From the NCBI RefSeq assembly GCF_017355955.1, contig NZ_JAFFID010000005.1:310001-374000 (forward strand): DNA of 64,000 nt, read 5' to 3'. The DNA is from Sabulibacter ruber (lineage in GTDB: Bacteria > Bacteroidota > Bacteroidia > Cytophagales > Hymenobacteraceae). Under the pieces are notes generated by a model, which was not told where the DNA came from, searched no databases, and saw nothing but the letters and a program-made list of their open reading frames with translations. The translations under genes and the position numbers were made by a program. This document shows positions 50,360 through 59,656 of the stretch, in pieces; positions within the stretch are counted from its first letter, which is position 1; each line of letters begins with the position of its first letter.

Positions 50360-51403
50360 ATGGCCCAAACCAAAGACCCCAACCAGATTTCCAAAAAGAA
50401 GCAGTACTATCCGGTTACGGAGCCCTTGCGCCGGTACCTGCGGGAGTATGACCGCTCGGCACCGCTGCCCATTTCTTACCAGGACCTGCTGCACTTCTCA
50501 GATGCCTATCCGCTGTACGACCGCTGGGGCCATGACACGCTGTGGCAAACGGTGGTGTATGACCAGGGCATGATGCAGGAAATCTACGAGGGGCTCACGC
50601 GCATCTACATCCAGCTGAAATCCAACGGGAACGAGAGCCTCATGGAGCAGCTTTCGGTACAGCGAGTAGATTACTGCACCTTCGGGAATTCCAACCCGTT
50701 CCGCATCCGGATTGTGAACCTGCTCAATGACAACTTCGATTACTTCTACTTCAAGAAAGCCGATGCCTCGCGCATTTACGGCCTGGAACTGGAGCACGTA
50801 CTCTCGCCTAACCGTATCAATTACCTGGTGCATGGCAGCTCGCTCATAGAAGAGCACATTGCGGGCATTCCCGGCGATGAGTTCATCAAGCATTACCTGG
50901 GCCGGCCTAACCTGAACAAGGTACGCCTGGCCAAAGAGTTTGTGAAGTTCAATGAACGCTGTTTTGCCCTTCTCCTGGGTGACATGCGCTCTTATAATTA
51001 CGTGGTGGCCGTTACCCCAGACTTTGAGGAAGAGCAGTACCGCGTACGGCCCATTGATTTTGACCAGCAGAGCTACGAGGGCCGCAAAACCATGTACCTG
51101 CCCCAGTACTTCAAAGACAACAACCCCATTGTGGCGCTCTGCATCCAGTGGCTTCCCGTGGAAACCATGCGCCAGTACCAGAATGAGGAGCGTACCTTGC
51201 TGTTCCGCCGTATCCGGGCCGCACGCTACCGCCTTAAAGACCTGATTGACTGCATGCGCAAAGACACCATCTCCACGCAGGAGAAAGTAGAGCAGCTACG
51301 CCATGAGCTGGCGCTTCACCACAAAAACGAGGAGTTCCGCCAATGTAAATCCATGGGCGATATTGTTCGGCTTCAGTTGAAGTTGATGGTAAGACACTTG
51401 TAA
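50360..51403 (+). CDS. Unknown protein with kinase-like catalytic-loop motif
   Basis: A 347-residue protein from ATG 50360, one base after the alkyltransferase-like gene stop. I know no named family. It is highly charged and aromatic, with no signal peptide or membrane helix. A segment near residues 205-240 reads LLGDMRSYNYVVAV and then VRPIDFDQQSYEG, which recalls the catalytic loop (D-x-x-x-x-N) and DFD metal motif of the protein kinase/aminoglycoside phosphotransferase fold. A preceding GIPGDEFIKHYLG would be the helical lobe. A clear Gly-rich ATP loop was not seen. The C-terminal region is helical (IRAARYRLKDLIDCM). The coupling to a DNA-lesion-binding protein is notable. Confidence 0.65.
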   Translation: MAQTKDPNQISKKKQYYPVTEPLRRYLREYDRSAPLPISYQDLLHFSDAYPLYDRWGHDTLWQTVVYDQGMMQEIYEGLTRIYIQLKSNGNESLMEQLSVQRVDYCTFGNSNPFRIRIVNLLNDNFDYFYFKKADASRIYGLELEHVLSPNRINYLVHGSSLIEEHIAGIPGDEFIKHYLGRPNLNKVRLAKEFVKFNERCFALLLGDMRSYNYVVAVTPDFEEEQYRVRPIDFDQQSYEGRKTMYLPQYFKDNNPIVALCIQWLPVETMRQYQNEERTLLFRRIRAARYRLKDLIDCMRKDTISTQEKVEQLRHELALHHKNEEFRQCKSMGDIVRLQLKLMVRHL

Positions 51404-51404
51404 C

Positions 51405-51444
51405 CCGTTTTCACCTTCTTTTCCAAAAATCAGCCACAAAACGG
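51405..51444. repeat. Dyad repeat copy after the kinase-like gene
   Basis: CCGTTTT (51405-51411) pairs with AAAACGG (51438-51444); the inside holds CTTTTCCAAAAATCAGCC. It starts 2 bp after the stop codon and ends 11 bp before the next start. Confidence 0.65.
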
Positions 51445-51455
51445 CATTTTACGTA

Positions 51456-52403
51456 ATGGGGCTGATGATTGCTCTTATGCCTGCCCACCTGACCTCCAGA
51501 GTACAGCCATTTCTACGTCTCTTCAAGGATGCGTTTGACTTGTTTCGGCAAAATGACCCGCTGCGCCTGGCTTCCTCCACGGCTTTTTTTACGTTGTTTG
51601 CGCTGCCGCCTATTCTGATCCTGATCATTTCTCTGCTGAGCGTGCTCTTTAACGATGCCCTCATTACCGGCGAGTTGTTTGAGAAGCTAACCAGTCTGGT
51701 GGGGGAGAATGTGGCAGGACAGATTGAGCTCATTCTAACCAATTTCCTGGAACTGCAGGGCAACGGCTGGGCGGCTATTTTAAGCTTCCTTTTCCTGACG
51801 TTCGTTTCCACCACGCTTTTCACCGTTATTCAGAATTCCTTGAACCAGCTGTGGAGCATCAAGATAAAAGGACATCAGCATTTGCGGGGGGCGCTGCGCA
51901 ATCGGTTCAGGGCTTTGCTTATTATCTTTTCCAGCGGATTGCTCTTCCTGGCGTTTCTGGTGATAGATGGGTCTCTGGCCTTTCTTAATGACCATTATAT
52001 TTTCTGGGATGAGCATGTGCAGCTGCACGTGCTTCAGTTCATCAACCGTGTGATTGGTTTTGCGGTGGAGACCGCCTGGTTTGCCATTATCTTCCGGTTT
52101 TTGCCGTTCGGGCACATGCCTAAGCGGGCGGTTTGGGTAGGGGCGGCGGTAACGGCTTTGCTGTTCCTGTTGGGCAAAATGGTGCTGGCCCGCGTGCTGG
52201 TGAACAGTGATCTGGGGTCACTTTATGCCACCTCGGGCTCTATTGTGGTGCTGTTGCTGTTCATTTTCTACTCGGCCATGATCTTCTTCTTTGGAGCCTG
52301 CTTTACCCTGGTGTATTCAAGGTACATCAACCAGCCCCTGCGGCCAAAACATTTTGCTACCTTCTTTGAGTGGCGCGACACCGAGCAGGCACCGCTTCTT
52401 TAA
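51456..52403 (+). CDS. YihY/virulence factor BrkB family membrane protein
   Basis: A 315-residue protein; an alternative start is ATG 51477 (MPAHLTSRV). It has six predicted helices. The conserved N-terminal signature is DAFDLFRQNDPLRLASSTAFFTLFALPPI (split across residues 24-55), then FVSTTLFTVIQNSLNQLWSI near 120, and the last helices carry GSIVVLLLFIFYSAMIFFFGA. The family (PF03631) is widespread; its function is unsettled and it is not the RNase BN it was once called. The protein is inner-membrane located. Confidence 0.9.
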   Translation: MGLMIALMPAHLTSRVQPFLRLFKDAFDLFRQNDPLRLASSTAFFTLFALPPILILIISLLSVLFNDALITGELFEKLTSLVGENVAGQIELILTNFLELQGNGWAAILSFLFLTFVSTTLFTVIQNSLNQLWSIKIKGHQHLRGALRNRFRALLIIFSSGLLFLAFLVIDGSLAFLNDHYIFWDEHVQLHVLQFINRVIGFAVETAWFAIIFRFLPFGHMPKRAVWVGAAVTALLFLLGKMVLARVLVNSDLGSLYATSGSIVVLLLFIFYSAMIFFFGACFTLVYSRYINQPLRPKHFATFFEWRDTEQAPLL

Positions 52404-52577
52404 CCCTTCTTTTGCTTTTAGAGAATAAATAGGGTTTGGACGGCGTTGAAGCCTTGTTTTTCAATGGTTTATACAATCGTTTGTTTGATTTCTCTTGCTT
52501 TACGGAGGACGTAGCTTTAACTTGCTGTTCTTAATAGTCTATCCAAAAGACAAGCATTCTTAATCTCATTCATTTTT

Positions 52578-54668
52578 ATGAAGAAAACCCAAATACTTTG
52601 GCTGGCCTCTGCCTTGACCGGAGTGGTTGTGGCGGGCTGTTCTAAACCTGCGGTACAGCAGGCGTCTACCACCCAAACTCCTGCGGCTAGTGCCTCTGAA
52701 CCAGAGGTAAAAGGAATTGGCCTGAACATGGCTAACCTGGACCGTAGCGTTTCGCCTTGCGAGGATTTTAACCTGTTTGCCAACGGTGGCTGGCTGAAAG
52801 CCAATCCTATTCCGGCCTCGGAAAGCCGCTGGGGCAGCTTCAATGAGCTAGCCGATAACAACAACAAAACCTTACGCTCCGTGGTAGATGCCGCCGTGCG
52901 CGTAAACAATGCGTCTAAAGGTTCTTCTACCCAGTTGGTAGGCGATTTCTACGCTGCCGGTATGGACTCTGCCGCCATTGAGCAAGCCGGGCTTACCCCC
53001 TTGAAGCCGGAGTTGGACCGCATCAACGCGGTGAAAGACCGGGCATATTTGCTGCAGACCATGGCGCATTTGAAGACCATTGGCAGAGGAGGCGTTTTTG
53101 GCTTCTATGTGGGCCAAGACGATAAAAACAGCACCCAGTACATTGTGAACATCACACAAAGCGGCCTGGGACTGCCAGACCGGGATTATTACACCAAAAC
53201 CGATGCCCGTTCACAGAGCGTGCGCCAGGAGTACCAGAAGCACGTAGCCAACATGTTTCAGTTGCTGGGCGACAACGCCGCCACGGCACAGAAGAACGCG
53301 GCCAAGGTGATGGAGCTGGAAACCCGTCTGGCCAAAGCGTCTATGACCCGCGTGGAGCAGCGCGATCCGCACGCTACCTACAACAAAATGACGGTAGCCC
53401 AACTGCAGAAACTGGCGCCTAACTTCAACTGGCCTACGCTGCTGAAGAACCTGAACACTGCCAGCGCCAAAGAAGTAATTGTGGCTCAGCCTAACTTCCT
53501 GAAAGAAGCCAACACCATGCTGGCCTCAGTGCCAGTTTCAGACTGGAAAACCTACCTGCGCTGGCATCTGGCCCGCACCTCGGCGGCGTATCTGCCCCAG
53601 GCCTTTGTGCAGGAAAGCTTCAACTTCAACAGCAAATTCCTGAGCGGCGCCAAAGAAATGCAGCCCCGTTGGAAGCGCGTGCTGCGCATGACCGATGCCA
53701 CCATCGGTGAAGCCCTTGGGCAGGAGTACGTAGAGAAAGCCTTCTCGCCGGAGGCCAAAGCGAAAGCCCTGGAGATGGTGAACAACCTGCGCGCGGCGTT
53801 CCAGGAGCACGTGAAAAACCTGGACTGGATGAGCGATGCCACCAAGCAACAGGCGTTGAACAAGCTGAATGCCTTTGCGGTGAAGATTGGCTACCCAGAC
53901 AAGTGGGAAACCTACGAAGGCCTGAGTGTAAGCCGTACTTCTTACCTGCAGAACGTTCTCAATGCGTCTCGGTGGGCTTACCTGGACAACGTGAACAAAC
54001 TGGGTAAACCGGTAAACCGCGCAGAGTGGGGCATGACACCGCCTACCGTGAACGCGTACTACAACCCGTCTATGAACGAGATTGTGTTCCCGGCCGGTAT
54101 TCTGCAGCCTCCGTTCTTTGACCCCAAAGCCGATGACGCCGTGAATTACGGGGGTATGGGCGCCGTAATTGGTCACGAGTTGACCCACGGGTTTGATGAC
54201 CAGGGAAGCCAATATGACCCGGAAGGGAACCTGCGAGACTGGTGGACCGCCGAAGACAAAGCCCGCTTTAAGGAGCGCACCAACCTGGTGGATCGTCAGT
54301 ACAGCGCCATGCAGCCATTGGACAGCGTGTTTGTGAACGGTAAACTGACCATGGGCGAAAACATCGCCGATATTGGTGGTCTGAACATTGCCTTCACCGC
54401 TTTGCAGAAAGCCATTGCGAACAAAAACGTGGGCAAAATTGATGGTTTCACCCCAGAGCAGCGTTTCTTCCTGGCCTGGGCCCAGATCTGGAGAACCAAC
54501 GCCACGGAGAGCTTCCTGCGCCAGCAAGTATTGACCGATCCGCATTCTCCGGCTTCTTTCCGGATCAACGGACCATTGTCTAACATGCCGCAGTTCTACA
54601 AAGCCTTCGGTTGCGGACCGGGCAACAAGATGTACCGTCCGGAAGCAGAGCGGGTACACATCTGGTAA
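52578..54668 (+). CDS. M13 family (neprilysin-like) metallopeptidase lipoprotein
   Basis: A 696-residue protein. The signal peptide ends in a lipobox (VVAGC, Cys22), so it is a lipoprotein, probably facing the periplasm or surface. The N-terminal M13 domain starts ANLDRSVSPCEDFNLFANGGWL, and the zinc site is IGHELTHGFDDQG near residue 533 with the third ligand in MGENIADIGG near residue 592. The end CRPEAERVHIW-like tail (MYRPEAERVHIW) has the C-terminal Trp typical of the family. It cleaves short peptides, acting as an endo-oligopeptidase. The gene is preceded by a 174-bp spacer and followed by a terminator. Confidence 0.95.
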   Translation: MKKTQILWLASALTGVVVAGCSKPAVQQASTTQTPAASASEPEVKGIGLNMANLDRSVSPCEDFNLFANGGWLKANPIPASESRWGSFNELADNNNKTLRSVVDAAVRVNNASKGSSTQLVGDFYAAGMDSAAIEQAGLTPLKPELDRINAVKDRAYLLQTMAHLKTIGRGGVFGFYVGQDDKNSTQYIVNITQSGLGLPDRDYYTKTDARSQSVRQEYQKHVANMFQLLGDNAATAQKNAAKVMELETRLAKASMTRVEQRDPHATYNKMTVAQLQKLAPNFNWPTLLKNLNTASAKEVIVAQPNFLKEANTMLASVPVSDWKTYLRWHLARTSAAYLPQAFVQESFNFNSKFLSGAKEMQPRWKRVLRMTDATIGEALGQEYVEKAFSPEAKAKALEMVNNLRAAFQEHVKNLDWMSDATKQQALNKLNAFAVKIGYPDKWETYEGLSVSRTSYLQNVLNASRWAYLDNVNKLGKPVNRAEWGMTPPTVNAYYNPSMNEIVFPAGILQPPFFDPKADDAVNYGGMGAVIGHELTHGFDDQGSQYDPEGNLRDWWTAEDKARFKERTNLVDRQYSAMQPLDSVFVNGKLTMGENIADIGGLNIAFTALQKAIANKNVGKIDGFTPEQRFFLAWAQIWRTNATESFLRQQVLTDPHSPASFRINGPLSNMPQFYKAFGCGPGNKMYRPEAERVHIW

Positions 54669-54701
54669 TCCCATTTCAAGGCTTATTTAGCTAAACCACA
54701 C

Positions 54702-54735
54702 AAAAAACGCACCTCAGAAATGGGGTGCGTTTTTT
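54702..54735. terminator. Bidirectional terminator between convergent M13 and cyclophilin genes
   Basis: A 12-bp stem, AAAAAACGCACC (54702-54713) with GGTGCGTTTTTT (54724-54735), and A/T runs on both sides. Confidence 0.88.
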
Positions 54736-54755
54736 ATTGTAGCCTACAGGAGATG

Positions 54756-55508
54756 TTACCTGATCACCCGAACCTTCATCCCGATGTCTTTCACCGGCCA
54801 TTTGGTTTGGTCTACCGGTACGGCGGCAATGCTGTCTACTACTTCCATGCCTTCCACCACTTCCCCAAAGACCGTAAAGGTCTGGTCCAGGTTAGGGGCT
54901 CCGCCTACCGTTTTATAGGTGTTTTTCTGAGCCGGGGTGAGTTTCAGTTTGTATTCCTGGATATTGGCCTGCAGTTCATGCTCGGGCAGTTTGTGGCCCT
55001 GCACAATGTAGAAGTCTTTGTTGGAAGACATGCGCTCAGGGTTTTCCTTGTCGCCATAACGGGCCATGCCCACCGCACCACGTTTGTGGAAGTAGTGGGG
55101 CTGTATCTCGGGCGGAATGCGGTAGGAGCCAATGCGCATGGTCTGGAAATCGGAGCGGCCGCCCTGGATCATGAAATCCTTCTCTACCCTGAAGAACACC
55201 GTTTTGTCAAAGAACCCATAGTTAGCCAACCGCACAAAATTGGCGCGGTGCAGCGGCGTGTCTTTGTACAGCCTGATTTTGATGTCGCCTTTGGGTGTGC
55301 TGATGAGCACCAGGGTATCGTTAGGGTGGGCGTTGCCATAGGCGGTAAGAGTATCTACCACTATCTCTTGGGTTAACTCAGTGGGCACAAAAGGAGCGGG
55401 CTTTTGGACCACCGGGGCTTGCTCCTGTTTCTGCTGGCACGCAGCCAAAGCCGCCAGGCCAAGTAGAAAAGGTATTTTCTTGGAAAAGAGAAAAGACAAA
55501 GAGGCCAT
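54756..55508 (-). CDS. Peptidyl-prolyl cis-trans isomerase, cyclophilin type, lipoprotein
   Basis: A 250-residue protein with a lipobox (LAAC, Cys24), so probably anchored in a membrane. The cyclophilin domain covers about 65-248: GDIKIRLYKDTPLHRANFVRLA, FFRVEKDFMIQGG near residue 105, GAVGMARYGD near 146 and FTVFGEVVEGMEVVDSI near 212. It has an insertion (TMRIGSYRIPPEIQPHYFHK) between the core strands, seen in other Bacteroidetes periplasmic cyclophilins. It should assist folding of exported proteins. Confidence 0.92.
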   Translation of the reverse strand: MASLSFLFSKKIPFLLGLAALAACQQKQEQAPVVQKPAPFVPTELTQEIVVDTLTAYGNAHPNDTLVLISTPKGDIKIRLYKDTPLHRANFVRLANYGFFDKTVFFRVEKDFMIQGGRSDFQTMRIGSYRIPPEIQPHYFHKRGAVGMARYGDKENPERMSSNKDFYIVQGHKLPEHELQANIQEYKLKLTPAQKNTYKTVGGAPNLDQTFTVFGEVVEGMEVVDSIAAVPVDQTKWPVKDIGMKVRVIR

Positions 55509-55708
55509 TTGCTAGTTTTTATCTGCTTTCTGGTGTTTGGTAAAGCTATACGTTGCGGGGCAAAAACCCAAAAGAGGGAGGCTAAGCACGATTTCTTTAA
55601 ATCTTATAGTTCAGGAGAGTTCGCAGGGAAGGATTAAAGAATATAGCATTATTGAATTTAAGGCGGCTGTTTACGTTGAAAATAATTGAAAGATTCAAAG
55701 AAATGGGG

Positions 55709-55739
55709 TTGTGCTAAAGGTTTCTTTCTTCTATATTCG
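55709..55739 (+). promoter_or_regulatory. Candidate promoter of the subtilase gene
   Basis: TTG (55709-55711), 20 bases, then TATATTCG (55732-55739), one mismatch from TAnnTTTG. The predicted leader is about 52 nt before ATG 55798. Confidence 0.55.
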
Positions 55740-55797
55740 TTAAGCTCAGTTGAGCTATAAATCCTATTCCAACCTAACAAACAAAACAACCCCTTCT

Positions 55798-57015
55798 ATG
55801 TTAAAAAATTACATTTCAGTAAAGCAGTTAAAATTCTTTATTGGGGCAGCGATAATTGCGGCCTCGTTTTCCTTACAGAGCTGCGAGCAGGTAGAAGACG
55901 CTGCCCAGCCAGAAGAAATTGTAGCGCAGTCTAACAGCGGCGACCTGATTGCCGGTAAGTACATTGTAGTGTTGAAAGGCAACAGCGGCTTGCGTTTAGC
56001 GGCCAACGCGACTTATGCCGAGCGCCTGCGCCAGGTAAAAGGTTTCGGGCAGCAGATTCTTCGTGAACGCGGAATCAGGGCAGAGGCCATTGAGCAGTCT
56101 TTCGGGAAAGTATTGCAGGGCTTTAGCGCTGACCTGTCAGATGCCGAAGTTGAAAAGTTACGCCGCGACCCGCGTGTAGCCTATATTGAACAGGATAAAA
56201 TCATCAGCTTAGGCAAGCCGGCCGGGGGAGGGACAGCGCAACCCGCGCAGGAAGTGCCGTACGGCATCAACCGCGTAGGCTACGCCGATGGAACCGGTAA
56301 AACGGCCTGGGTAATTGACTCCGGCGTAGACTTAGACCACCCAGACCTGAACGTAGACGTGGCCCGTAGCCGCACGTTCATCACCTCCGGCTCAGATGCA
56401 AACGATGCCAATGATGGTAACGGGCACGGATCACACGTAGCGGGCACTATTGCCGCCAAAAACAACACCATTGGTGTTGTTGGAGTAGCTTATAACGCTA
56501 CAGTAGTGGCTGTGAAGGTATTGAATTCAAGAGGAAGCGGCTCTACGTCTGGCGTTATTGCGGGAGTTGACTATGTGGGCGCTAACGGCAAACCCGGCGA
56601 TGTAGCCAACATGAGCTTAGGCGGTGGTGTGTCTACCACCCTAGACAATGCGGTGATCAATGCCGCCAAAAGCGGAGTTATCTTCTGCTTGGCCTCTGGT
56701 AACGAGACCGATGATGCCAACAACCACTCTCCGGCCCGCGCCAACGGTGTGAACATCTACACCATCTCGGCCATGAACAGCACCGATACTTGGGCTTCGT
56801 TCTCTAACTACGGTAACCCGCCGGTAGATTACTGCGCCCCTGGGGTAAACATCAAATCTACTTGGAAAGACGGTGGTTATAATACCATCAGCGGTACCTC
56901 AATGGCTACACCGCACGCTGCAGGGGTGATGCTCATCACGGGCGGCAACCCAACTACCAGCGGGTTTGTGAAAGCTGATCCAGATGGCAACGCAGATCCT
57001 ATCATCCATCTGTAA
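55798..57015 (+). CDS. S8 family subtilisin-like peptidase with I9 propeptide
   Basis: A 405-residue protein from ATG 55798 (MLKNYISVKQ). The signal sequence ends in a possible lipobox (LQSC, Cys26). The I9 inhibitor propeptide spans about 55-135 (GKYIVVLKGNS, and VEKLRRDPRVAYIEQD). The catalytic domain holds all three triad residues: Asp in WVIDSGVDLDHPDL near 173, His in GNGHGSHVAGTIAA near 208, and Ser in SGTSMATPHAAGVM near 367. It is a secreted or surface serine protease of proteinase K/thermitase type. A promoter-like site and a good terminator frame it as a single-gene unit. Confidence 0.95.
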   Translation: MLKNYISVKQLKFFIGAAIIAASFSLQSCEQVEDAAQPEEIVAQSNSGDLIAGKYIVVLKGNSGLRLAANATYAERLRQVKGFGQQILRERGIRAEAIEQSFGKVLQGFSADLSDAEVEKLRRDPRVAYIEQDKIISLGKPAGGGTAQPAQEVPYGINRVGYADGTGKTAWVIDSGVDLDHPDLNVDVARSRTFITSGSDANDANDGNGHGSHVAGTIAAKNNTIGVVGVAYNATVVAVKVLNSRGSGSTSGVIAGVDYVGANGKPGDVANMSLGGGVSTTLDNAVINAAKSGVIFCLASGNETDDANNHSPARANGVNIYTISAMNSTDTWASFSNYGNPPVDYCAPGVNIKSTWKDGGYNTISGTSMATPHAAGVMLITGGNPTTSGFVKADPDGNADPIIHL

Positions 57016-57032
57016 TCTATGGGATAGACATA

Positions 57033-57064
57033 AAAAAGGGAGCCTTGTATAAGGCTCCCTTTTT
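57033..57064 (+). terminator. Intrinsic terminator of the subtilase gene
   Basis: AAAAAGGGAGCCTT (57033-57046) pairs perfectly with AAGGCTCCCTTTTT (57051-57064) with a 4-nt loop. The A-run gives it two-way potential. Confidence 0.9.
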
Positions 57065-57240
57065 GTTTTGCGCCAGTTCTGGAAAAACCGGGCTGTAAAC
57101 GGATGTAGTTCTGGCGTTGGTGTTTCAATGGCTGATACTCAGGAATGTGCAAGAAATAAGTTAACCTGATTTGCGGCAGAGACTCTAAGCAAGTTCCTAT
57201 TTTGGGGTTGGTTTTTAGAAAGTAGCCCTGAAATAGAAGA

Positions 57241-57453
57241 TTATTCAGCTTTAGGATCTTCGCAGTTGATGTCGCGGAACACCTGGGTGATGGCATCCTC
57301 GGCGGTGCGAAGTTTCTGCTTGCATAGCTTGATCAGCTCAGACGAGCGCTGCACCTTTTGGGTGAGTTCATCCACGTCTACATCGTCGTTCTCAATGGCC
57401 TTCAAAATGGCCTCTAGCTCCTGGGTGGCTTGTTTATAGGTAAGATTGTTCAT
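57241..57453 (-). CDS. xseB: Exodeoxyribonuclease VII small subunit
   Basis: A 70-residue helical protein with the XseB pattern: TYKQATQELEAILKAIEND near the N-terminus, then VDELTQKVQRSSELIKLCKQKL. Several XseB subunits coat the coiled-coil arm of XseA. It follows xseA on the same strand after a 91-bp gap, and the two form the exonuclease VII pair that degrades single-stranded DNA to short oligonucleotides. The length is normal for the family. Confidence 0.95.
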   Translation of the reverse strand: MNNLTYKQATQELEAILKAIENDDVDVDELTQKVQRSSELIKLCKQKLRTAEDAITQVFRDINCEDPKAE

Positions 57454-57544
57454 ATCGGTTCTATCTTTGAATTAAGAATTGGTTCTGCAATAAGAGGTCA
57501 AAAGAAGTGTTTTTGATTCTCAATTGTCCATTCTTAATTCTGGG

Positions 57545-59125
57545 TTAATTAAAAAGGTCTGGTTCTTTGGTTTTGGTGACTTTACTGATCACGGAGCCCG
57601 CCAGCAACCTGGTTTGCAGGACATCGCCGGGAGTTACCTGGTCTAAAGACCTAAGCAGTTTTCCGTTCACGTAAGTGAGGGTGTACCCGCGCATCAGCAT
57701 AATTTCCGGGTCGTTGGACCGCACGTCCATTTCCAGCAATTGCAGTTGGTGGGTTTTGATCTGTAGATGGTCTTTGGCCCCGTAAATTAACCGCTGCTGG
57801 TTTTTCTGGAAATGCAGCTGCGCCTGCTGGATGCGCTGTTTGGCCGATAACTGCAGGCAATGCTCCACGTGGGTGAGCTTTCGCTGGCCAGCTTCCAACT
57901 TTTTAAGGGTGTTAGTTTCCAGTTGCAGGAGGTAATGCTCTTGTTTCACCTCTTTCTGCTTCAGCAATTGCTCCACCGCATGAGTGAGGCGTATTTCCTC
58001 GCACATGACATGCCGCTGTTCCTGGGTAAGGTACTTTTGCGGTTTGTCAGACAGGGTGCGCGTCTGGCATTCCAGTTGAAACTGGCGGCGGTGCAGGTAG
58101 CTGTTGGTGCGTTGCTGAATCTGGGCGGCCAGTAATGCCACGCGGCGTTCTTGCGCTACGGCCAGGGCGGTGGCAGCATCCTTGATTTGGAGAAAAACAC
58201 CTTCTACGGCAGCTTCAAACTCATTCAGGCGGTCAATGAGGTAGGCCGCTACGGCGGTAGGCGTCTTCAAGGGCGTGTGCGCCACCAGATCTGTGATGGA
58301 CTCATCGCGCTCGTGCCCAATTCCGGTTAAAATGGGCAAAGGCATCTGTGCCACGGCGGAAGCCAGCTCATAATGGTCAAAGCACAGCAAATCGGTCTGG
58401 GAACCTCCGCCCCTGATGATGATGACCGCGTCAAAGGCCTGCCGTTGCAAGGCTACCCTGGAAAGCGCCGCTTTAATGGAGGGAACCGCTTCAATGCCCT
58501 GCACACTGGCTTCAAACAGGGTGAGCTGGAACGCATACCCAAACGGGTTGTTAGCCAACTGCGAGACAAAGTCCTGGTAACCGGCAGCAGTAGGCGAGGA
58601 GATAATGGCCAGACGTTGCGGCACCTCGGGTAAAACCTGCTTTTTGTTTAGCTCCAGCAAGCCCTCGGTTTGCAGGCGGGCAATGGTTTCCTGCCGCTGC
58701 CGGGCCAGATCGCCTAACGTATAGGTAGGATCAATGTCATGGATCTCCAGGCTGAACCCATATAACTCATGGAACCGGGGGCTGGCGTTGAATAGGATCT
58801 TAAGCCCCGCCCGGAGCGGATGCCCGGTCTGCGCCTCAAAATACTGGGCAATTTCCTGGTACTGGCGTTTCCAGATGGTACCCCGGGCCTGAGCGGTTAA
58901 AGTGCTTTTAGAGCCGGGTTCTTTGTCGGTGAGGGTGAGATAGCAGTGGCCGCTTTGGTGATGCACCCGGGCCTCGGAAATCTCCGCGATGATCCAGTAC
59001 CGGTGCGGCAGCGCGTTCTCAATTTCCTCGCGCAGGCGGCGGTTGAACTCATAGAGCGTAAAGGGCCGGTTTGTGCTAACCGTAAACGATATTTCTTCGC
59101 GATAACTCTGAAAATATGTCCCCAT
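57545..59125 (-). CDS. xseA: Exodeoxyribonuclease VII large subunit
   Basis: A 526-residue protein, longer than the about 450 residues of the E. coli subunit. The N-terminal OB fold (about 20-125) contains WIIAEISEARVHHQSGHCYL. The catalytic core has VLPEVPQRLAIISSPTAAGYQDF near 165 and IIIRGGGSQTDLLCFD near 236, then GIGHERDESITD near 266, which are the conserved active-site motifs. Most of the extra length is in the coiled-coil C-terminal arm (about 310-480) that binds XseB. The gene pairs with xseB downstream. Confidence 0.96.
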   Translation of the reverse strand: MGTYFQSYREEISFTVSTNRPFTLYEFNRRLREEIENALPHRYWIIAEISEARVHHQSGHCYLTLTDKEPGSKSTLTAQARGTIWKRQYQEIAQYFEAQTGHPLRAGLKILFNASPRFHELYGFSLEIHDIDPTYTLGDLARQRQETIARLQTEGLLELNKKQVLPEVPQRLAIISSPTAAGYQDFVSQLANNPFGYAFQLTLFEASVQGIEAVPSIKAALSRVALQRQAFDAVIIIRGGGSQTDLLCFDHYELASAVAQMPLPILTGIGHERDESITDLVAHTPLKTPTAVAAYLIDRLNEFEAAVEGVFLQIKDAATALAVAQERRVALLAAQIQQRTNSYLHRRQFQLECQTRTLSDKPQKYLTQEQRHVMCEEIRLTHAVEQLLKQKEVKQEHYLLQLETNTLKKLEAGQRKLTHVEHCLQLSAKQRIQQAQLHFQKNQQRLIYGAKDHLQIKTHQLQLLEMDVRSNDPEIMLMRGYTLTYVNGKLLRSLDQVTPGDVLQTRLLAGSVISKVTKTKEPDLFN

Positions 59126-59604
59126 TCCGTGCGCTCCTCTTAATTTCCGTCACCTAAATTACGGTTTTTATGAATGCTGCCAATTGATTGGCTAAAATTT
59201 TAAGCATTCTTTCTGCCGGATTAGTAAAGGTGAGAAAGATGAAAAGATGGTTAAGTTAAGTTTTCAGTTGTTCGCAAAATATGCTTTCCCTTTGCATTGT
59301 TTTAGGCTACCTTCTGACTACCAAATAGTTGATGTATACGGCGCTTCAGGGCGGTGACCGTTTCAGAGCTGTTTTATACAAATTAGAGCAAAAACGGAAT
59401 TCCGGAGAAACGCACCATCCAGGAAAAGCAGACCAACAGCCCTGATTAAAAAAAGTTGGTCATGGAAGTTCAGGGCTGATGTATTCCGGGCATTAAGGAA
59501 TTAGCTGGCGGAGAGGCAGCTTAAAGAATAGTTTTGCTTAATGTTGAAATTATTTCTAAAGTGCAAATCCTTAGGGGGCCTCTTCGCGTTTTAGGAATCA
59601 TTCC
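59126..59604. other. Intergenic region between xseA and the MOSC gene
   Basis: No ORF is supported. It holds a dyad repeat at 59358-59397 and the start of a candidate promoter at 59583. The rest is unremarkable AT-rich sequence. Confidence 0.5.
59358..59397. repeat. Dyad repeat copy in divergent intergenic region
   Basis: CCGTTTCAGAGCTG, TTTTATACAAATT, AGAGCAAAAACGG. The arms CCGTTT and AAACGG pair. The region is upstream of both flanking genes, so this copy cannot be a terminator. Confidence 0.65.
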
Positions 59605-59612
59605 TACCTTTG
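59583..59612 (+). promoter_or_regulatory. Candidate promoter of the MOSC gene
   Basis: TTCG (59583-59586), an 18-base spacer and an exact TACCTTTG (59605-59612), about 45 bp before ATG 59657. Confidence 0.5.
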
Positions 59613-59656
59613 GTAACCCATAGACCTTAGAGGCCACGCTTCTCAGCAGAAACTGT

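Noticed and set aside
53538..54674. 378-aa minus-strand open frame
   Set aside because: It lies wholly antisense to the M13 peptidase, which has intact zinc and C-terminal motifs; the open frame reflects codon composition.
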